A DNA stretch of 64,000 nt from Achromobacter xylosoxidans (GTDB taxonomy: Bacteria; Pseudomonadota; Gammaproteobacteria; Burkholderiales; Burkholderiaceae_B): the NCBI RefSeq assembly GCF_014490035.1, contig NZ_CP061008.1:1922001-1986000 (forward strand). The letters run 5' to 3'. Shown one piece after another: positions 8,192 to 16,808 of this stretch. The notes under the pieces were generated by a model. That model did not search any database. It saw nothing but the letters and a program-made list of their open reading frames with translations, and was not told where the DNA came from. A program made the translations under genes and the position numbers. The first letter of the stretch is position 1. Each line of letters begins with the position of its first letter.

Positions 8192-9694
8192 TTATTCGCC
8201 GAACTTGATGCCCTGGGCCAACGGCAGCTGGCGCGAATAGTTGATCGTGTTGGTGGCGCGGCGCATGTAGTTGCGCCAGGCGTCCGAGCCCGATTCGCGG
8301 CCGCCGCCGGTTTCCTTTTCACCGCCGAAGGCGCCGCCGATCTCGGCGCCGGAGGTGCCGATGTTGACGTTGGCGATGCCGCAGTCCGAGCCCGCCGCCG
8401 ACAGGAAGGTCTCGGCTTCGCGCAGGTCATTGGTGAAGATGGCCGACGACAGGCCTTGCGGCACGCCATTCTGCAAGGCCAGCGCCTGATTGAAGTCGGC
8501 GTAGCGCATCACGTAGAGGATGGGCGCGAAGGTCTCGTGGCAGACCACGTCGGTCTGGCCCGGCATTTCAGCGATGGCGGGGCGCACGTACCAGGCATCG
8601 GGATACTGCTCGGCCAGCACGCGTTCACCGCCCGTGACCTTGCCGCCTTGTTCGCGCGCCGCCGTCAGCGCCGCCTGCATGGCGTCATAGGACACGCGGT
8701 CGATCAGCGGACCGACCAGCGTGGCGCTGTCCAGCGGATTGCCGATGGTGGCGCTGGCATAGGCCTTGTGCAGGCGCTGCACCAGGTCGTCGGCCACGCT
8801 CTCGTGCACGATCAGGCGGCGCGTGGTGGTGCAGCGCTGGCCGGCCGTGCCGATGGCGCCGAACACGATGCCGCGCGCGGCCATGTCCAGGTCGGCCGTG
8901 GGGCCGACGATGATGGCGTTGTTGCCGCCCAGCTCCAGCAGCACGCGGCCGAAGCGCTGCGCCACGCGCGGGCCGACCTGGCGGCCCATGCGGGTCGAGC
9001 CGGTGGCCGACACCAGGGCCACGGCGTGCGAATCCACCAGCGCCTCGCCGATGTCGCGGCCGCCGATCAGCACTTCGGACAGGCCGGCGGGCGCGTCGCC
9101 GAAGCGCTGCGCGGCCTGGGCGAAGAGCGCCTGGCAGGCCAGCGCGGTCAGCGGGGTTTTTTCCGACGGCTTCCAGACCACGGCATTGCCGCAGACCAGC
9201 GCCAGCGCGGCGTTCCAGGACCACACGGCCACCGGGAAGTTGAACGCGCTGATCACGCCGACCACGCCCAGCGGGTGCCAGGTTTCCATCATGCGGTGGC
9301 CGGGACGCTCGGAAGCGATGGTCAAACCGTAGAGCTGGCGCGACAGGCCCACGGCGAAGTCGCAGATGTCGATCATTTCCTGCACTTCGCCTTCGCCTTC
9401 GGCGACGATCTTGCCGGCTTCCAGGCTGACCAGGCGGCCCAGTTCGCGCTTGTGCTGGCGCAGCGTTTCGCCGAACAGGCGCAGCAACTCGCCACGGCGC
9501 GGCGCCGGCACGTCGCGCCACGCCAGGCTGGCCTGGCGCGCGCGGGTGATGGCGGAATGGGCCTGGGCCACCGTGTGCTCATGCACCTGAGCCAGTTCGG
9601 CGCCGTCTATCGGGCTGCGCGCGCGCAGCGTGCCGCCCGTAAGCGATTCCGGGTTCAGCCCGAGCGCGCGCAGGATGTCTTGGGGAGTGTCCAT
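8192..9694 (-). CDS. amaB: Aldehyde dehydrogenase, piperideine-6-carboxylate type (AmaB/Pcd-like)
   Basis: This 500-residue NAD-dependent aldehyde dehydrogenase has the oxyanion Asn in FNFP (N152), the cofactor Lys in WKPSEKTP (K175), the general base in LELGGNNA (E254) and the catalytic Cys in GTAGQRCTTTRR (C288). The GQRCTTTRRL context, the LELGGNNAIIV segment and the overall layout fit the ALDH7/AmaB group, which oxidises alpha-aminoadipate semialdehyde (in equilibrium with piperideine-6-carboxylate) in lysine and pipecolate breakdown. It is transcribed away from an amino-acid ABC transporter and FAD oxidoreductase. The enzyme class is certain; the substrate is inferred from the subfamily and neighbours. 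Confidence 0.85.
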   Translation of the reverse strand: MDTPQDILRALGLNPESLTGGTLRARSPIDGAELAQVHEHTVAQAHSAITRARQASLAWRDVPAPRRGELLRLFGETLRQHKRELGRLVSLEAGKIVAEGEGEVQEMIDICDFAVGLSRQLYGLTIASERPGHRMMETWHPLGVVGVISAFNFPVAVWSWNAALALVCGNAVVWKPSEKTPLTALACQALFAQAAQRFGDAPAGLSEVLIGGRDIGEALVDSHAVALVSATGSTRMGRQVGPRVAQRFGRVLLELGGNNAIIVGPTADLDMAARGIVFGAIGTAGQRCTTTRRLIVHESVADDLVQRLHKAYASATIGNPLDSATLVGPLIDRVSYDAMQAALTAAREQGGKVTGGERVLAEQYPDAWYVRPAIAEMPGQTDVVCHETFAPILYVMRYADFNQALALQNGVPQGLSSAIFTNDLREAETFLSAAGSDCGIANVNIGTSGAEIGGAFGGEKETGGGRESGSDAWRNYMRRATNTINYSRQLPLAQGIKFGE

Positions 9695-9843
9695 GCCGGT
9701 TCCTTGGGTTGCCTGCGAAGAACCTGTCTTCGCTTAAGGGTTATGCCTAAGTGGCGATTCTGGAAAAAAATTTACTATACGAAACTCCAGCGTGAATTGC
9801 GAAACCTTTTTAACCAAGGCAGCACTCATACGAAGGTGGATCC
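9695..9843. promoter_or_regulatory. Divergent promoter region of the dehydrogenase/transporter unit
   Basis: This 149-bp region between two divergent genes is AT-rich compared with its flanks (around 9760-9790). It contains a TACTATAC -10-like element near 9773 and spaced repeats ending in CGAAAC (about 9779-9784 and 9798-9804) that could bind the XRE-cupin regulator encoded at the end of the unit. The ribosome site GAAGGTGG precedes the GTG start of the ATPase. Confidence 0.45.
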
Positions 9844-10593
9844 GTGGCGGAACCTCTGCTGGTAGTCCAGGCAGTCACCAAGACCTATCAACGCGACGGG
9901 CAGGCCCCGCATCTGGCGTTGGACGGCATCGACTGCGAGCTCGGCCGCGGCGAGGTCATGGTGGTGGTCGGTCCGTCCGGATCCGGCAAGAGCACCTTGC
10001 TGCGCACGCTCAACGGCCTGGAGAGCATCGACAGCGGCGCCATCCGCGTGGACGGCGTGTCGCTCACCGACCCGGCCACCGACGTCAACCGCTGGCGCAC
10101 CGAAGTCGGCATGGTGTTCCAGCACTTCAACCTGTTCCAACACCGTACTGCGCTGGACAATGTCGCGCTACCCCAGCGGGTGGTGCGCGGGCGCTCCCGC
10201 GCCGACGCGGAACGCTATGCCCGCGAACTGCTGGGCCGCGTCGGCATGGGCGAATACGGCGCGCGCTATCCCAGCCAGCTCTCCGGCGGCCAGCAGCAGC
10301 GGGTGGCGATCGCGCGCGCACTGGCCATGGACCCCAAACTGATGCTGTTCGACGAGGCCACGTCGGCGCTCGACCCCGAAACCGTGGGCGGCATACTCGA
10401 ACTGATGCGCGCATTGGCGCGCGACGGCATGACCATGGCGGTGGTGACCCATGAGATGGGCTTTGCGCGCGATGTGGGCGACCGCGCACTCTTCATGGAC
10501 GCCGGCCGCATCGTGGAAATGGGCACGCCGGACGAGGTGTTCGGCCACCCCAGGGAAGCGCGCACCCGCGCCTTCCTGGAAAAGATTCTGTAG
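9844..10593 (+). CDS. Polar amino-acid ABC transporter ATPase (GlnQ/HisP-like)
   Basis: This 249-residue ATPase starts at GTG 9844. Walker A is GPSGSGKS (about 44-51), the Q loop is in [10 protein letters not shown], the ABC signature is LSGGQQQR, Walker B is [12 protein letters not shown], and the switch His is in [12 protein letters not shown]. The length and the TPDEVF..P....RAFL C-terminus are typical of the PAAT group. It powers uptake by the binding protein and two permeases that follow on the same strand. A gap of about 140 bp separates it from the binding-protein gene. Confidence 0.95.
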   Translation: MAEPLLVVQAVTKTYQRDGQAPHLALDGIDCELGRGEVMVVVGPSGSGKSTLLRTLNGLESIDSGAIRVDGVSLTDPATDVNRWRTEVGMVFQHFNLFQHRTALDNVALPQRVVRGRSRADAERYARELLGRVGMGEYGARYPSQLSGGQQQRVAIARALAMDPKLMLFDEATSALDPETVGGILELMRALARDGMTMAVVTHEMGFARDVGDRALFMDAGRIVEMGTPDEVFGHPREARTRAFLEKIL

Positions 10594-10736
10594 TTCCTAG
10601 CAGCAAGGAAGCAACGGGGTCGTCCGCATGCGCGGCGCCCGGCGGTAACCAGGGCCGGTCCGGCTGATCCGGGCGCTGCCGGCGCACTGTGCTTTGCCCG
10701 GAATGACGTGAGTCCATTCACCACAAGGGGTAGGAA

Positions 10737-11528
10737 ATGCTGAAAATCAAACAATGGCTGGGCGTGGCCGGCATCGCCCTGGCGGCCGCCACCGTCGCCT
10801 TGCCCGCGCAGGCCGACGAACTGGCCGACATCCTCAAGCGCGGCGAGCTGCGCGTCGCGGTGCAGACCTCGGGGCCGCTGATGAGCTTCATGGACAAGAG
10901 CGGCAAGCGCACCGGCCTGGCCGTGGAAGTGGCCAAGCGCATGGCCGACGACCTGGGCGTGAAGCTGGTGCTGCAGGATTACGAGTGGAAGGGCCTGATC
11001 CCGGCGCTCTTGTCCGGCAAGGCCGACATGGTCGCCGCCGACATGACGCCGACCCCGCAGCGCGCCGCGCAGGTGCTGTTCTCCACCCCCATGTTCTATG
11101 CCGACACCGTGGCCGTGGTGCCCAAGGATTCACCCTACAAGTCGTACGAGGAACTCAACAAGGACGGCGTGACCGTGGGCGTGCTGGGCGCCAGCACCTA
11201 TGCGGAAGTGGGCAAGAAGATGCTGCCCAAGGCCACCATGAAGGAATTCTCCGGCGGCAGCGCGCCGGTCGGGCAGGCCCTGTCCAGCGGCCGCCTGGAC
11301 GCCGGCATCATGTCGCTGTCCACGGCCAACCAGTTCCTGGTCGACTTCGGCAACCTGCGCGTGCTGGACGGCATCATGGTGCGCGAACCGCTGGCCTTCG
11401 CCGTCGGTCCCAACGCCTTCCGCCTGAAGTTCTGGCTGGACAACTGGCAGACGCTGAAGACGGCCGACAACACGCTGCCAGAACAGGTGAAGTACTGGTA
11501 CTCCACAGACTGGAAGAAAGACCACTGA
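10737..11528 (+). CDS. Periplasmic amino-acid-binding protein of the ABC transporter
   Basis: This 263-residue protein has a signal peptide ending PAQADE and the family 3 solute-binding (PBPb) pattern: ILKRGELRVAVQTSGP, then VEVAKRMADDLGVKLVLQDYEWKGLIPALLSGKADMVAADMTPTPQRA. The ribosome site TAGGAA lies just upstream of ATG 10737. It delivers the ligand to the two downstream permeases. The ligand is not readable from sequence; an amino or imino acid fits the PAAT family and the catabolic neighbours. Confidence 0.93.
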   Translation: MLKIKQWLGVAGIALAAATVALPAQADELADILKRGELRVAVQTSGPLMSFMDKSGKRTGLAVEVAKRMADDLGVKLVLQDYEWKGLIPALLSGKADMVAADMTPTPQRAAQVLFSTPMFYADTVAVVPKDSPYKSYEELNKDGVTVGVLGASTYAEVGKKMLPKATMKEFSGGSAPVGQALSSGRLDAGIMSLSTANQFLVDFGNLRVLDGIMVREPLAFAVGPNAFRLKFWLDNWQTLKTADNTLPEQVKYWYSTDWKKDH

Positions 11529-11532
11529 GCCC

Positions 11533-12225
11533 ATGGACTGGCTGCTCGACTTCTATAACTGGCGCATCGTCAGCCAGTACACCGGCCAGTTCGCCACCGG
11601 CCTGGCCAACACCCTGATCGCGGCGGGCGCAAGCCTGGTGCTGTCGGTGCTGGCCGGCATCCCGTTGGCGCTTGCCCATATGTCGCCCCGCGCCGCCGTC
11701 TGGCGGCCGGTGGCGGCCTATGTGCAATTCATCCGTTCCACACCCTTGCTGGTGCAGATCTACCTGGTCTACTACGCGGTGCCCATGCTGGTGCCGGGCG
11801 CCAAGGGCTGGAGCGAGATGCTGCTGGGCATCCTCGCCATGACGCTGCACCATGCGGCCTACATGAGCGAAATCATCCGCGTGGGGATCGAATCCGTGCC
11901 GCGCGGCCAGATCGAAGGCGCCAAGGCCTGCGGCATGAACTACCGCCAGCGGCTGCGCTACGTGGTGCTGCCGCAAGCCTTCGCCAATACCTTGCCGCCG
12001 CTCTTGGGCCAGACCGCCGTGCTGATCAAGGACACCTCGCTGCTGTCGCTGATCACGGTATTCGAACTGGTCGCGGCCGGCGTGCAGATGAACAGCGACC
12101 GCATCGTGCCCAACGAAAGCTTCCTGACCATCGCGGCCGGCTATCTGCTGATCTATGCCTGCATGCTGCTGCTGTCGCGCGGCGTGAGCATCTGGCTGGC
12201 GGGTCCCGCCTGGAACGCGAGGTAA
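11533..12225 (+). CDS. Amino-acid ABC transporter permease 1
   Basis: This 230-residue inner-membrane permease of the HisM/GlnP type has five or so hydrophobic segments. The EAA loop reads SVPRGQIEGAKACGMNYRQRLRYVVLPQAF (about 118-147), which contacts the ATPase. The opening GQFATGLANTLIAAGASLVLSVLAG and the motif IRSTPLLVQIYLVYY are family hallmarks. It starts 4 bp after the binding-protein gene and ends 2 bp before the second permease, so the two form the heterodimeric channel. Confidence 0.93.
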   Translation: MDWLLDFYNWRIVSQYTGQFATGLANTLIAAGASLVLSVLAGIPLALAHMSPRAAVWRPVAAYVQFIRSTPLLVQIYLVYYAVPMLVPGAKGWSEMLLGILAMTLHHAAYMSEIIRVGIESVPRGQIEGAKACGMNYRQRLRYVVLPQAFANTLPPLLGQTAVLIKDTSLLSLITVFELVAAGVQMNSDRIVPNESFLTIAAGYLLIYACMLLLSRGVSIWLAGPAWNAR

Positions 12226-12227
12226 GC

Positions 12228-12917
12228 ATGTTGGATTCCTATATTTCCACTGCCGGCGTGGTGCTGCCGTTCCTGCTGAAGGGCTTCTGGGAGACCTTGA
12301 AGATCTCCTTCGTGGCCATCATCGCGGGGTCCCTGCTGGGCTTCGTGATCGGCGTGATCCGCAGCTACCGCATCCGCGGCGTGCACCAGCTGCTGGGCTT
12401 GTACATCCACATCCTGCGCGGCACGCCGTTCCTGGTGCAGCTCTACATCTTCTATTTCGTGCTGCCCAGCTCGGGCATCGAGATGCTGCATTGGGATTCC
12501 GGCACCGCCGCCTTCGTGTCGCTGTCGGTCTACACGTCCTGCTATGTCGCCGAGATCGTCATGGGCGCGATCCAGGCCGTGCCGCGCGGCCAGACCGAAG
12601 GCGCGATGACGCTGGGTCTGCGGCCGTTCCAGATCCTGCGCCTGGTCATCCTGCCGCAGGCCATGCGCCTGATCGTGCAGCCCATGAGCGGCGTCTACGT
12701 CATGCTGATCAAAAGCACGGCCATCCTGTCCGTGGTGGGCATCACCGAGCTGACGCGGCAGGGCGAGGTGTTCATCATCACCTTTCCGGCCAAGTCGCTG
12801 TTCATCTACGGCATGATCGCCGCCATCTACTTCATCTATTGCTACCCGCTGCTGCGACTGGCCAACTGGCTGGAAAAGCGCTTGACCGGCGGCTTGCAAG
12901 GCGCGGGCCTGAACTGA
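12228..12917 (+). CDS. Amino-acid ABC transporter permease 2
   Basis: This 229-residue permease is paralogous to the preceding one. It has the motifs ILRGTPFLVQLYIFYF and the EAA loop AVPRGQTEGAMTLGLRPFQILRLVILPQAM. Its stop codon overlaps the next gene's start (ATGA at 12914-12917), so translation is coupled to the FAD oxidoreductase. This links transport and oxidation of the same compound. Confidence 0.93.
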   Translation: MLDSYISTAGVVLPFLLKGFWETLKISFVAIIAGSLLGFVIGVIRSYRIRGVHQLLGLYIHILRGTPFLVQLYIFYFVLPSSGIEMLHWDSGTAAFVSLSVYTSCYVAEIVMGAIQAVPRGQTEGAMTLGLRPFQILRLVILPQAMRLIVQPMSGVYVMLIKSTAILSVVGITELTRQGEVFIITFPAKSLFIYGMIAAIYFIYCYPLLRLANWLEKRLTGGLQGAGLN

Positions 12918-14221
12918 TGCCGACCACCATGGCTTCCGAGTACATCGACACCTACTACAAGCGCACGCTGGCCGACGGCGACACCCGTTATGCGCCGCTG
13001 TCAGGCGCGGCCAGCACCGACGTCTGCGTGGTCGGGGCCGGAATGGCCGGCTTGTCCGCCGCGTTGGAGCTGGCCCGCCGCGGCCGCGACGTCATCTTGC
13101 TGGAGGGGCGGCGCATCGCCTGGGGCGCGTCCGGTCGCAACGGCGGCTCCGTCTCGCCGGCATACTCCGCCGGGGCCGACGCCATCAGAAAGCACGTCGA
13201 CGAAGACCACTACCGCAAGCTCTACCGCCTGTCGATGGAAGGCGTGGAGATCATCCGCAACAACATCCGCGACCTGGACATCACCGAAGCCCGCAAGGTC
13301 GACGGCCGGCTGCGCGTGGTGCGCTACGAGGCGACCGACGCCCTCCGGCAGTGGTGCGACAGCCAGCAACGTGATTTCGGCCGCGACGTGCGTCTGCTGA
13401 GCCGCGGCCAGGTCCGCGAACGCTTGCTGTCCGACGTTTACTTCCAGGGCGTGGAGGACCCCACGTCCTTCCACTTCCACCCGCTGAACTACGCCCGCGC
13501 GCTGGCCCGCGAATGCGCGCGCCTGGGTGTGCGCATCCACGAAGACTCGCCTGTTGTGCAGGCGTCGCTGGACGGCGCGGTCAAGCGCCTGAAAACGGAG
13601 CGCGGCCAGATCGACGCCCGCACCGTGGTACTGGCCACCGGCGGCTACACCGAGGACGTGGTGCCTGCGCTGCGCCGCGCGATGCTGCCCATCGCCACCT
13701 ACATCATGCTGACCGAGCCGCTGGGCGACCGGGTGCAGGAAGCCATACGCACCACCGCCGCCATCGGCGACGACCGGCGCGCCGGCAACTATTACCGCGT
13801 GCTCGATGGCGGGCGCATCGGCTGGGGCAGTAGAATCACCACCCGTGTCGACGACCCGCCCGATCTGGCGGAGTCGCTGCGCCGCGAACTCTTCTCCGTC
13901 TATCCCCAATTGCAGGGACTGCGCGTGGAAACGGCGTGGTCGGGACGCATGGCCTACGCGCGGCATCTGATGCCGCAGATCGGTCAGCTCTCGCCGGATG
14001 TCTGGTACTGCACGGCGTTCGGCGGACACGGCATGAACACCGCGTCGATCGGCGGCCGGGTCGTCGCCGAAGGGATCGCGGGCGACACCCAGCGCTACAA
14101 GCTGTACGCGCCGTTCGGGCTGGCCTGGAACGGCGGCGGTCTCGGCACGGCAGCGGTGCAACTTACTTATTGGTCTTACCAGGCGCGCGACTGGTGGCGG
14201 GAGCGGCGGTCGCGGGCATGA
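12917..14221 (+). CDS. FAD-dependent amine/imino acid oxidoreductase (AmaA/PuuB-like)
   Basis: This 434-residue enzyme of the D-amino-acid-oxidase (DAO) fold has the dinucleotide motif VCVVGAGMAGLSAALELARRG (about 36-56), then E for the ribose and WGASGRNGGSVSP, the segment shared by gamma-glutamylputrescine oxidase (PuuB), L-pipecolate oxidase (AmaA) and relatives. The C-terminal AFGGHGMNTASIGG closes the FAD site. It is translationally coupled to the transporter and followed by its likely regulator. With AmaB-like dehydrogenase nearby, L-pipecolate oxidase is my preferred reading; a PuuB-like amine oxidase is the alternative. Confidence 0.82.
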   Translation: MPTTMASEYIDTYYKRTLADGDTRYAPLSGAASTDVCVVGAGMAGLSAALELARRGRDVILLEGRRIAWGASGRNGGSVSPAYSAGADAIRKHVDEDHYRKLYRLSMEGVEIIRNNIRDLDITEARKVDGRLRVVRYEATDALRQWCDSQQRDFGRDVRLLSRGQVRERLLSDVYFQGVEDPTSFHFHPLNYARALARECARLGVRIHEDSPVVQASLDGAVKRLKTERGQIDARTVVLATGGYTEDVVPALRRAMLPIATYIMLTEPLGDRVQEAIRTTAAIGDDRRAGNYYRVLDGGRIGWGSRITTRVDDPPDLAESLRRELFSVYPQLQGLRVETAWSGRMAYARHLMPQIGQLSPDVWYCTAFGGHGMNTASIGGRVVAEGIAGDTQRYKLYAPFGLAWNGGGLGTAAVQLTYWSYQARDWWRERRSRA

Positions 14222-14233
14222 CAGGGTGCATAG

Positions 14234-14818
14234 ATGGAAGGCAACAAACAAAGCGTGTTGGCACAGCGGCTGCGAGCCTTGCGCCAGGCGCGGGCGTGGA
14301 CCTTGAAGCAGGCGGCCGCGGCCACCGGCGTGTCCGCGTCCACGTTGTCCAAGATCGAAAACAGCCTGCTGTCTCCCACCTATGACAACCTGATCAAGAT
14401 CGCGGCGGGCCTGGAGCTGGACGTGGCCGAGCTCTTCACCGCGTCCGACGCCCACATGGGCACCGGCCGCCGCAGCCTCAGCCGCCAGGGAGAAGGGCGC
14501 CAGTACGAAACCCCGTACTACGACCACCGCCTGCTGTGCACCGCGCTGTCGCATAAGCGCATGATGCCCTTCCACACCCGCGTCAAGGCCCGCTCCTTCG
14601 ACGAATTCCACGACTGGAGCCGCCACCGCGGCGAGGAATTCGTCTATGTGCTGGAAGGCGAGGTCGAGCTCTACACCGAGTTCTACGAGCCCGCCCGCCT
14701 GAAGGCTGGGGAAAGCTTCTACATAGACAGCCGCATGGGCCATCGCGTGATCAGCCTGAGTCCGGACGACGCCCTGGTGCTGTGGGTGTCGACCCATGCG
14801 GACATAGGCGAAGAGTAG
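14234..14818 (+). CDS. XRE-family regulator with cupin domain (PuuR-like)
   Basis: This 194-residue protein has a helix-turn-helix at about 10-65 (LKQAAAATGVSASTLSKIENS) and a cupin at about 120-190 (RHRGEEFVYVLEGEVELYTEFYEPARLKAGESFYIDSRMGHR). It begins 12 bp after the oxidoreductase gene. By the usual logic of PuuR-type proteins it should repress or activate the transporter-oxidase-dehydrogenase unit, sensing the substrate or its aldehyde; target sites are inferred, not shown. Confidence 0.88.
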   Translation: MEGNKQSVLAQRLRALRQARAWTLKQAAAATGVSASTLSKIENSLLSPTYDNLIKIAAGLELDVAELFTASDAHMGTGRRSLSRQGEGRQYETPYYDHRLLCTALSHKRMMPFHTRVKARSFDEFHDWSRHRGEEFVYVLEGEVELYTEFYEPARLKAGESFYIDSRMGHRVISLSPDDALVLWVSTHADIGEE

Positions 14819-14832
14819 GGTTTATAGGCCTG

Positions 14833-14866
14833 TGTTGCGGGCCGGCCGCCCAAGCCGCCCGCAACA
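14833..14866 (+). terminator. Inverted repeat after the regulator gene, possible terminator
   Basis: The arms TGTTGCGGGC (14833-14842) and GCCCGCAACA (14857-14866) form a perfect 10-bp stem with a 14-nt GC-rich loop. No T run follows; instead AAGGTAAAATG supplies a -10-like TAAAAT for the tRNA gene just downstream. Confidence 0.5.
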
Positions 14867-14913
14867 AGGTAAAATGCGGCGCCCGGATCCTTTCCGGGCC
14901 ATCACCACACCGC

Positions 14914-14990
14914 GCGGCAGTAGCTCAGCTGGATAGAGCACGGGCCTTCTAAGCCTGAGGTCGGGGGTTCGAGCCCCTCCTGCCGCGCCA
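14914..14990 (+). tRNA. tRNA-Arg (anticodon TCT)
   Basis: This is a 77-nt cloverleaf with encoded CCA. The acceptor stem is GCGGCAG/CTGCCGC with G discriminator. The D arm is GCTC/GAGC, the anticodon stem is CGGGC/GCCTG around CTTCTAA (anticodon TCT), and the T loop is TTCGAGC. A TAAAAT -10 element lies about 40 bp upstream. The prophage integrase gene lies directly beyond it, so its 3' end is the probable attachment site. Confidence 0.97.
14955..14990 (+). other. Predicted prophage attL core in the 3' half of tRNA-Arg
   Basis: The integrase gene starts its sequence domain 87 bp past the tRNA end and points at it, the standard layout for tRNA-targeting tyrosine recombinases. The identity block duplicated on integration should cover the T arm and acceptor 3' strand. 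The matching attR lies outside the window, so the exact core cannot be fixed. Confidence 0.5.
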
Positions 14991-15076
14991 AAATCTCCCG
15001 AAAGATCAATCGCTTATTAGCGGTTTCGATTCGCTAACATGGCAAGCATTAGAACTAAATAGCCAGCGTTAGAATT

Positions 15077-16225
15077 TTACTCAGTCGCGGAAGCGCGTTT
15101 TACGCGTCGTCGGTCGTAGTGCCGGTGAGTGGTCGCAGGGTTTGCGTGTGCGGCAAAATCGTATGCATCTGCCTCGCGTTTTTGCAGCTTCGAAGTGATT
15201 GCGGTGGGTCGAATGTCCTGGAGATTGAAGTACATCGCGTGCGCAGTGAGGCTCTTCTCGCTAACCGCCGGATCGTAGGTCTGAATCCAAGCCAGCATGG
15301 CATCTTTCCAGGTTGAAGCCCATCCCCATCGTGTATAGGAACCGCTTCGTTTCGTTGGCGCGAACAGGTACGGGCTGTCTTGGTCCTGACGGTCGAGAGA
15401 ACGGGCCACGACACAGCGCAACCGCGTGGACCAAGTCCGCTCTTTTTCGGTGATGACTTCGCCCTTCCGGCGCTTCGTCGCAATGACGCGTACGGCATCC
15501 TTCTGAATTCCAGACTTCAAGAATGGCCGTGCTTCGGACGAGCGAAAGCCCGTGAGATAGGTGAACATGGCAGCGCATCCCATCGTGCGGAAGTTCTGCC
15601 GTTGCTTTAGGCCCCACAGGTAGAACCGAAGGATCAGCCTGCGCGGCACGGCCTTGGCTTCCGCCGTTCCCCTGTTCTTCATCATATTGATGAACGGGTT
15701 GGCTGCGAGCAGGCCCCACCGCACCCCGTAGTGGCAGATGACGGAGAACTGGCTTATTTCCTTATTGGCTTTGATGGGGGCGCCGCCTGCGGCACGGTCC
15801 TCCAGGTATTGATAGCCGTGTTGGGTGGTCAACTGTGCCGGCCCCATCTTCCCGAAGAACTTGACGAGGTTTTCGTACATCGCTTTTCGGATCTTGCGGC
15901 CGTCCTTTGATTGGTCTGCGTAGTATTCCGGATCTACCTGAAGTTCGAATCGCTCGATCATGTCGGCGACCGAGCCCGCAACCACTGCGCCTTCCTGAAT
16001 CTCAATGGCGGTTCGGCTCGCCTTTCGTTCAGCAGCAAAGCGTGCTTCTCGGTCCCCGACATCACATGACGCCAACGTTTGGGACCGGCCATCCATGTGT
16101 TTGTAGATCCAGCTAATGCGCTGCTTACCGACGCGCTTGTACAGCCGGGGTACTGCGGTTTTTTCCCATGCGGGCGAACGCTTCTCGGTTTGGCGCGCCG
16201 GTGAGGCTGGCTTTTTGCGGGCCAT
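15077..16225 (-). CDS. int: Phage tyrosine integrase
   Basis: The protein has 382 residues from ATG 16225, chosen for GGAG 7-8 bp upstream; an ATG at 16306 is less likely. The N-terminal arm-binding region is basic. The catalytic domain holds Arg I in TYLTGFRSSEARPF, the Arg II box as DIRPTAIT, and the nucleophile Tyr in AAHANPATTHRHYDRR. It mediates integration at the neighbouring tRNA-Arg. The gene overlaps the excisionase-like gene by 101 bp in another frame, as is common for this integrase family. Confidence 0.92.
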   Translation of the reverse strand: MARKKPASPARQTEKRSPAWEKTAVPRLYKRVGKQRISWIYKHMDGRSQTLASCDVGDREARFAAERKASRTAIEIQEGAVVAGSVADMIERFELQVDPEYYADQSKDGRKIRKAMYENLVKFFGKMGPAQLTTQHGYQYLEDRAAGGAPIKANKEISQFSVICHYGVRWGLLAANPFINMMKNRGTAEAKAVPRRLILRFYLWGLKQRQNFRTMGCAAMFTYLTGFRSSEARPFLKSGIQKDAVRVIATKRRKGEVITEKERTWSTRLRCVVARSLDRQDQDSPYLFAPTKRSGSYTRWGWASTWKDAMLAWIQTYDPAVSEKSLTAHAMYFNLQDIRPTAITSKLQKREADAYDFAAHANPATTHRHYDRRRVKRASATE

Positions 16226-16397
16226 CTGATACTCCAAGTTTCTTATCTCGATAGGACCGCAGAACCCGCGGGACACCATTCTTGTCGATGGCATAGCGCC
16301 ATCCATGTCGGTCGAGCCAGCGCGCCATCATTGCTCGTTGATTCGGCCTGCACCCGACCAGTTCGGCCAGGTCAGACGCCGATAGATACTCGTTCAT
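16125..16397 (-). CDS. DUF4224 domain protein, excisionase-like
   Basis: This 90-residue protein starts at ATG 16397 behind TTTGGAG. The N-terminal MNEYLSASDLAELVGCRPNQRAMMARWLDRHGWRYAIDKNGVP is the DUF4224 domain, a winged-helix-like DNA-binding unit that regularly precedes integrase genes. It likely acts as a recombination directionality factor or regulator of int. The C-terminal tail is basic and disordered, and its reading frame overlaps int. Confidence 0.85.
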   Translation of the reverse strand: MNEYLSASDLAELVGCRPNQRAMMARWLDRHGWRYAIDKNGVPRVLRSYRDKKLGVSDGPQKASLTGAPNREAFARMGKNRSTPAVQARR

Positions 16398-16461
16398 CTG
16401 AATCTCCAAAGCGAAGCCCGCACTAGGCGGGCCTGTCGAAAATATGGTCGGGCACCATCGT

Positions 16462-16808
16462 TCACCCCCTTTTACCGCGCTGGGCGGCAATGGCGGCGTC
16501 GATGGCGGCATCCCATTCCGCGCCGGTCGGCGGTCGCGTGTCTCCTACGTCGCAGGGAAGGGCAGCGGCGACGGCCTGCCGGAGCTCGGTGTCCTCGGCC
16601 ATCATCGCGTCGCGCCAGCCGCGATACCGCCGCGCATCCTGCGCATCGCCAGCAGCAGGAGCGGCGGTATAGCCCGCCGCCGCGAGGGCGGCGCGCATGC
16701 GGATACGGAAATGCTCCTGCTGATCCCGGCTGTCCGGCAGGGTGCTGAACCAGCCATTGATGGCGGCGTCCACGACTTCAACGGGATGGATATCTCGGGG
16801 GCGCTCAT
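16462..16808 (-). CDS. Small phage protein with an apparent frame break near its start
   Basis: The only good start is ATG 16808, which follows AAGGAGG at ideal spacing and overlaps the upstream stop (ATGA). That frame reads MSAPEISIPLKSW and soon loses protein character. The adjacent frame encodes a coherent acidic protein (HPVEVVDAAINGWFSTLPDS, later RGWRDAMMAEDTELRQAVAA) to the stop at 16462. One extra C in the run of five C at about 16797-16801 would join them into one 115-residue product. Without a shift, translation would need the weak GTG at 16773 (103 residues). No family is recognised. Confidence 0.6.

Noticed and set aside
9844..14818. Reading the ABC unit as glutamine or histidine transport
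   Set aside because: The coupled FAD oxidase and the AmaB-type dehydrogenase argue for a catabolic imino acid or amine instead; still unproven.
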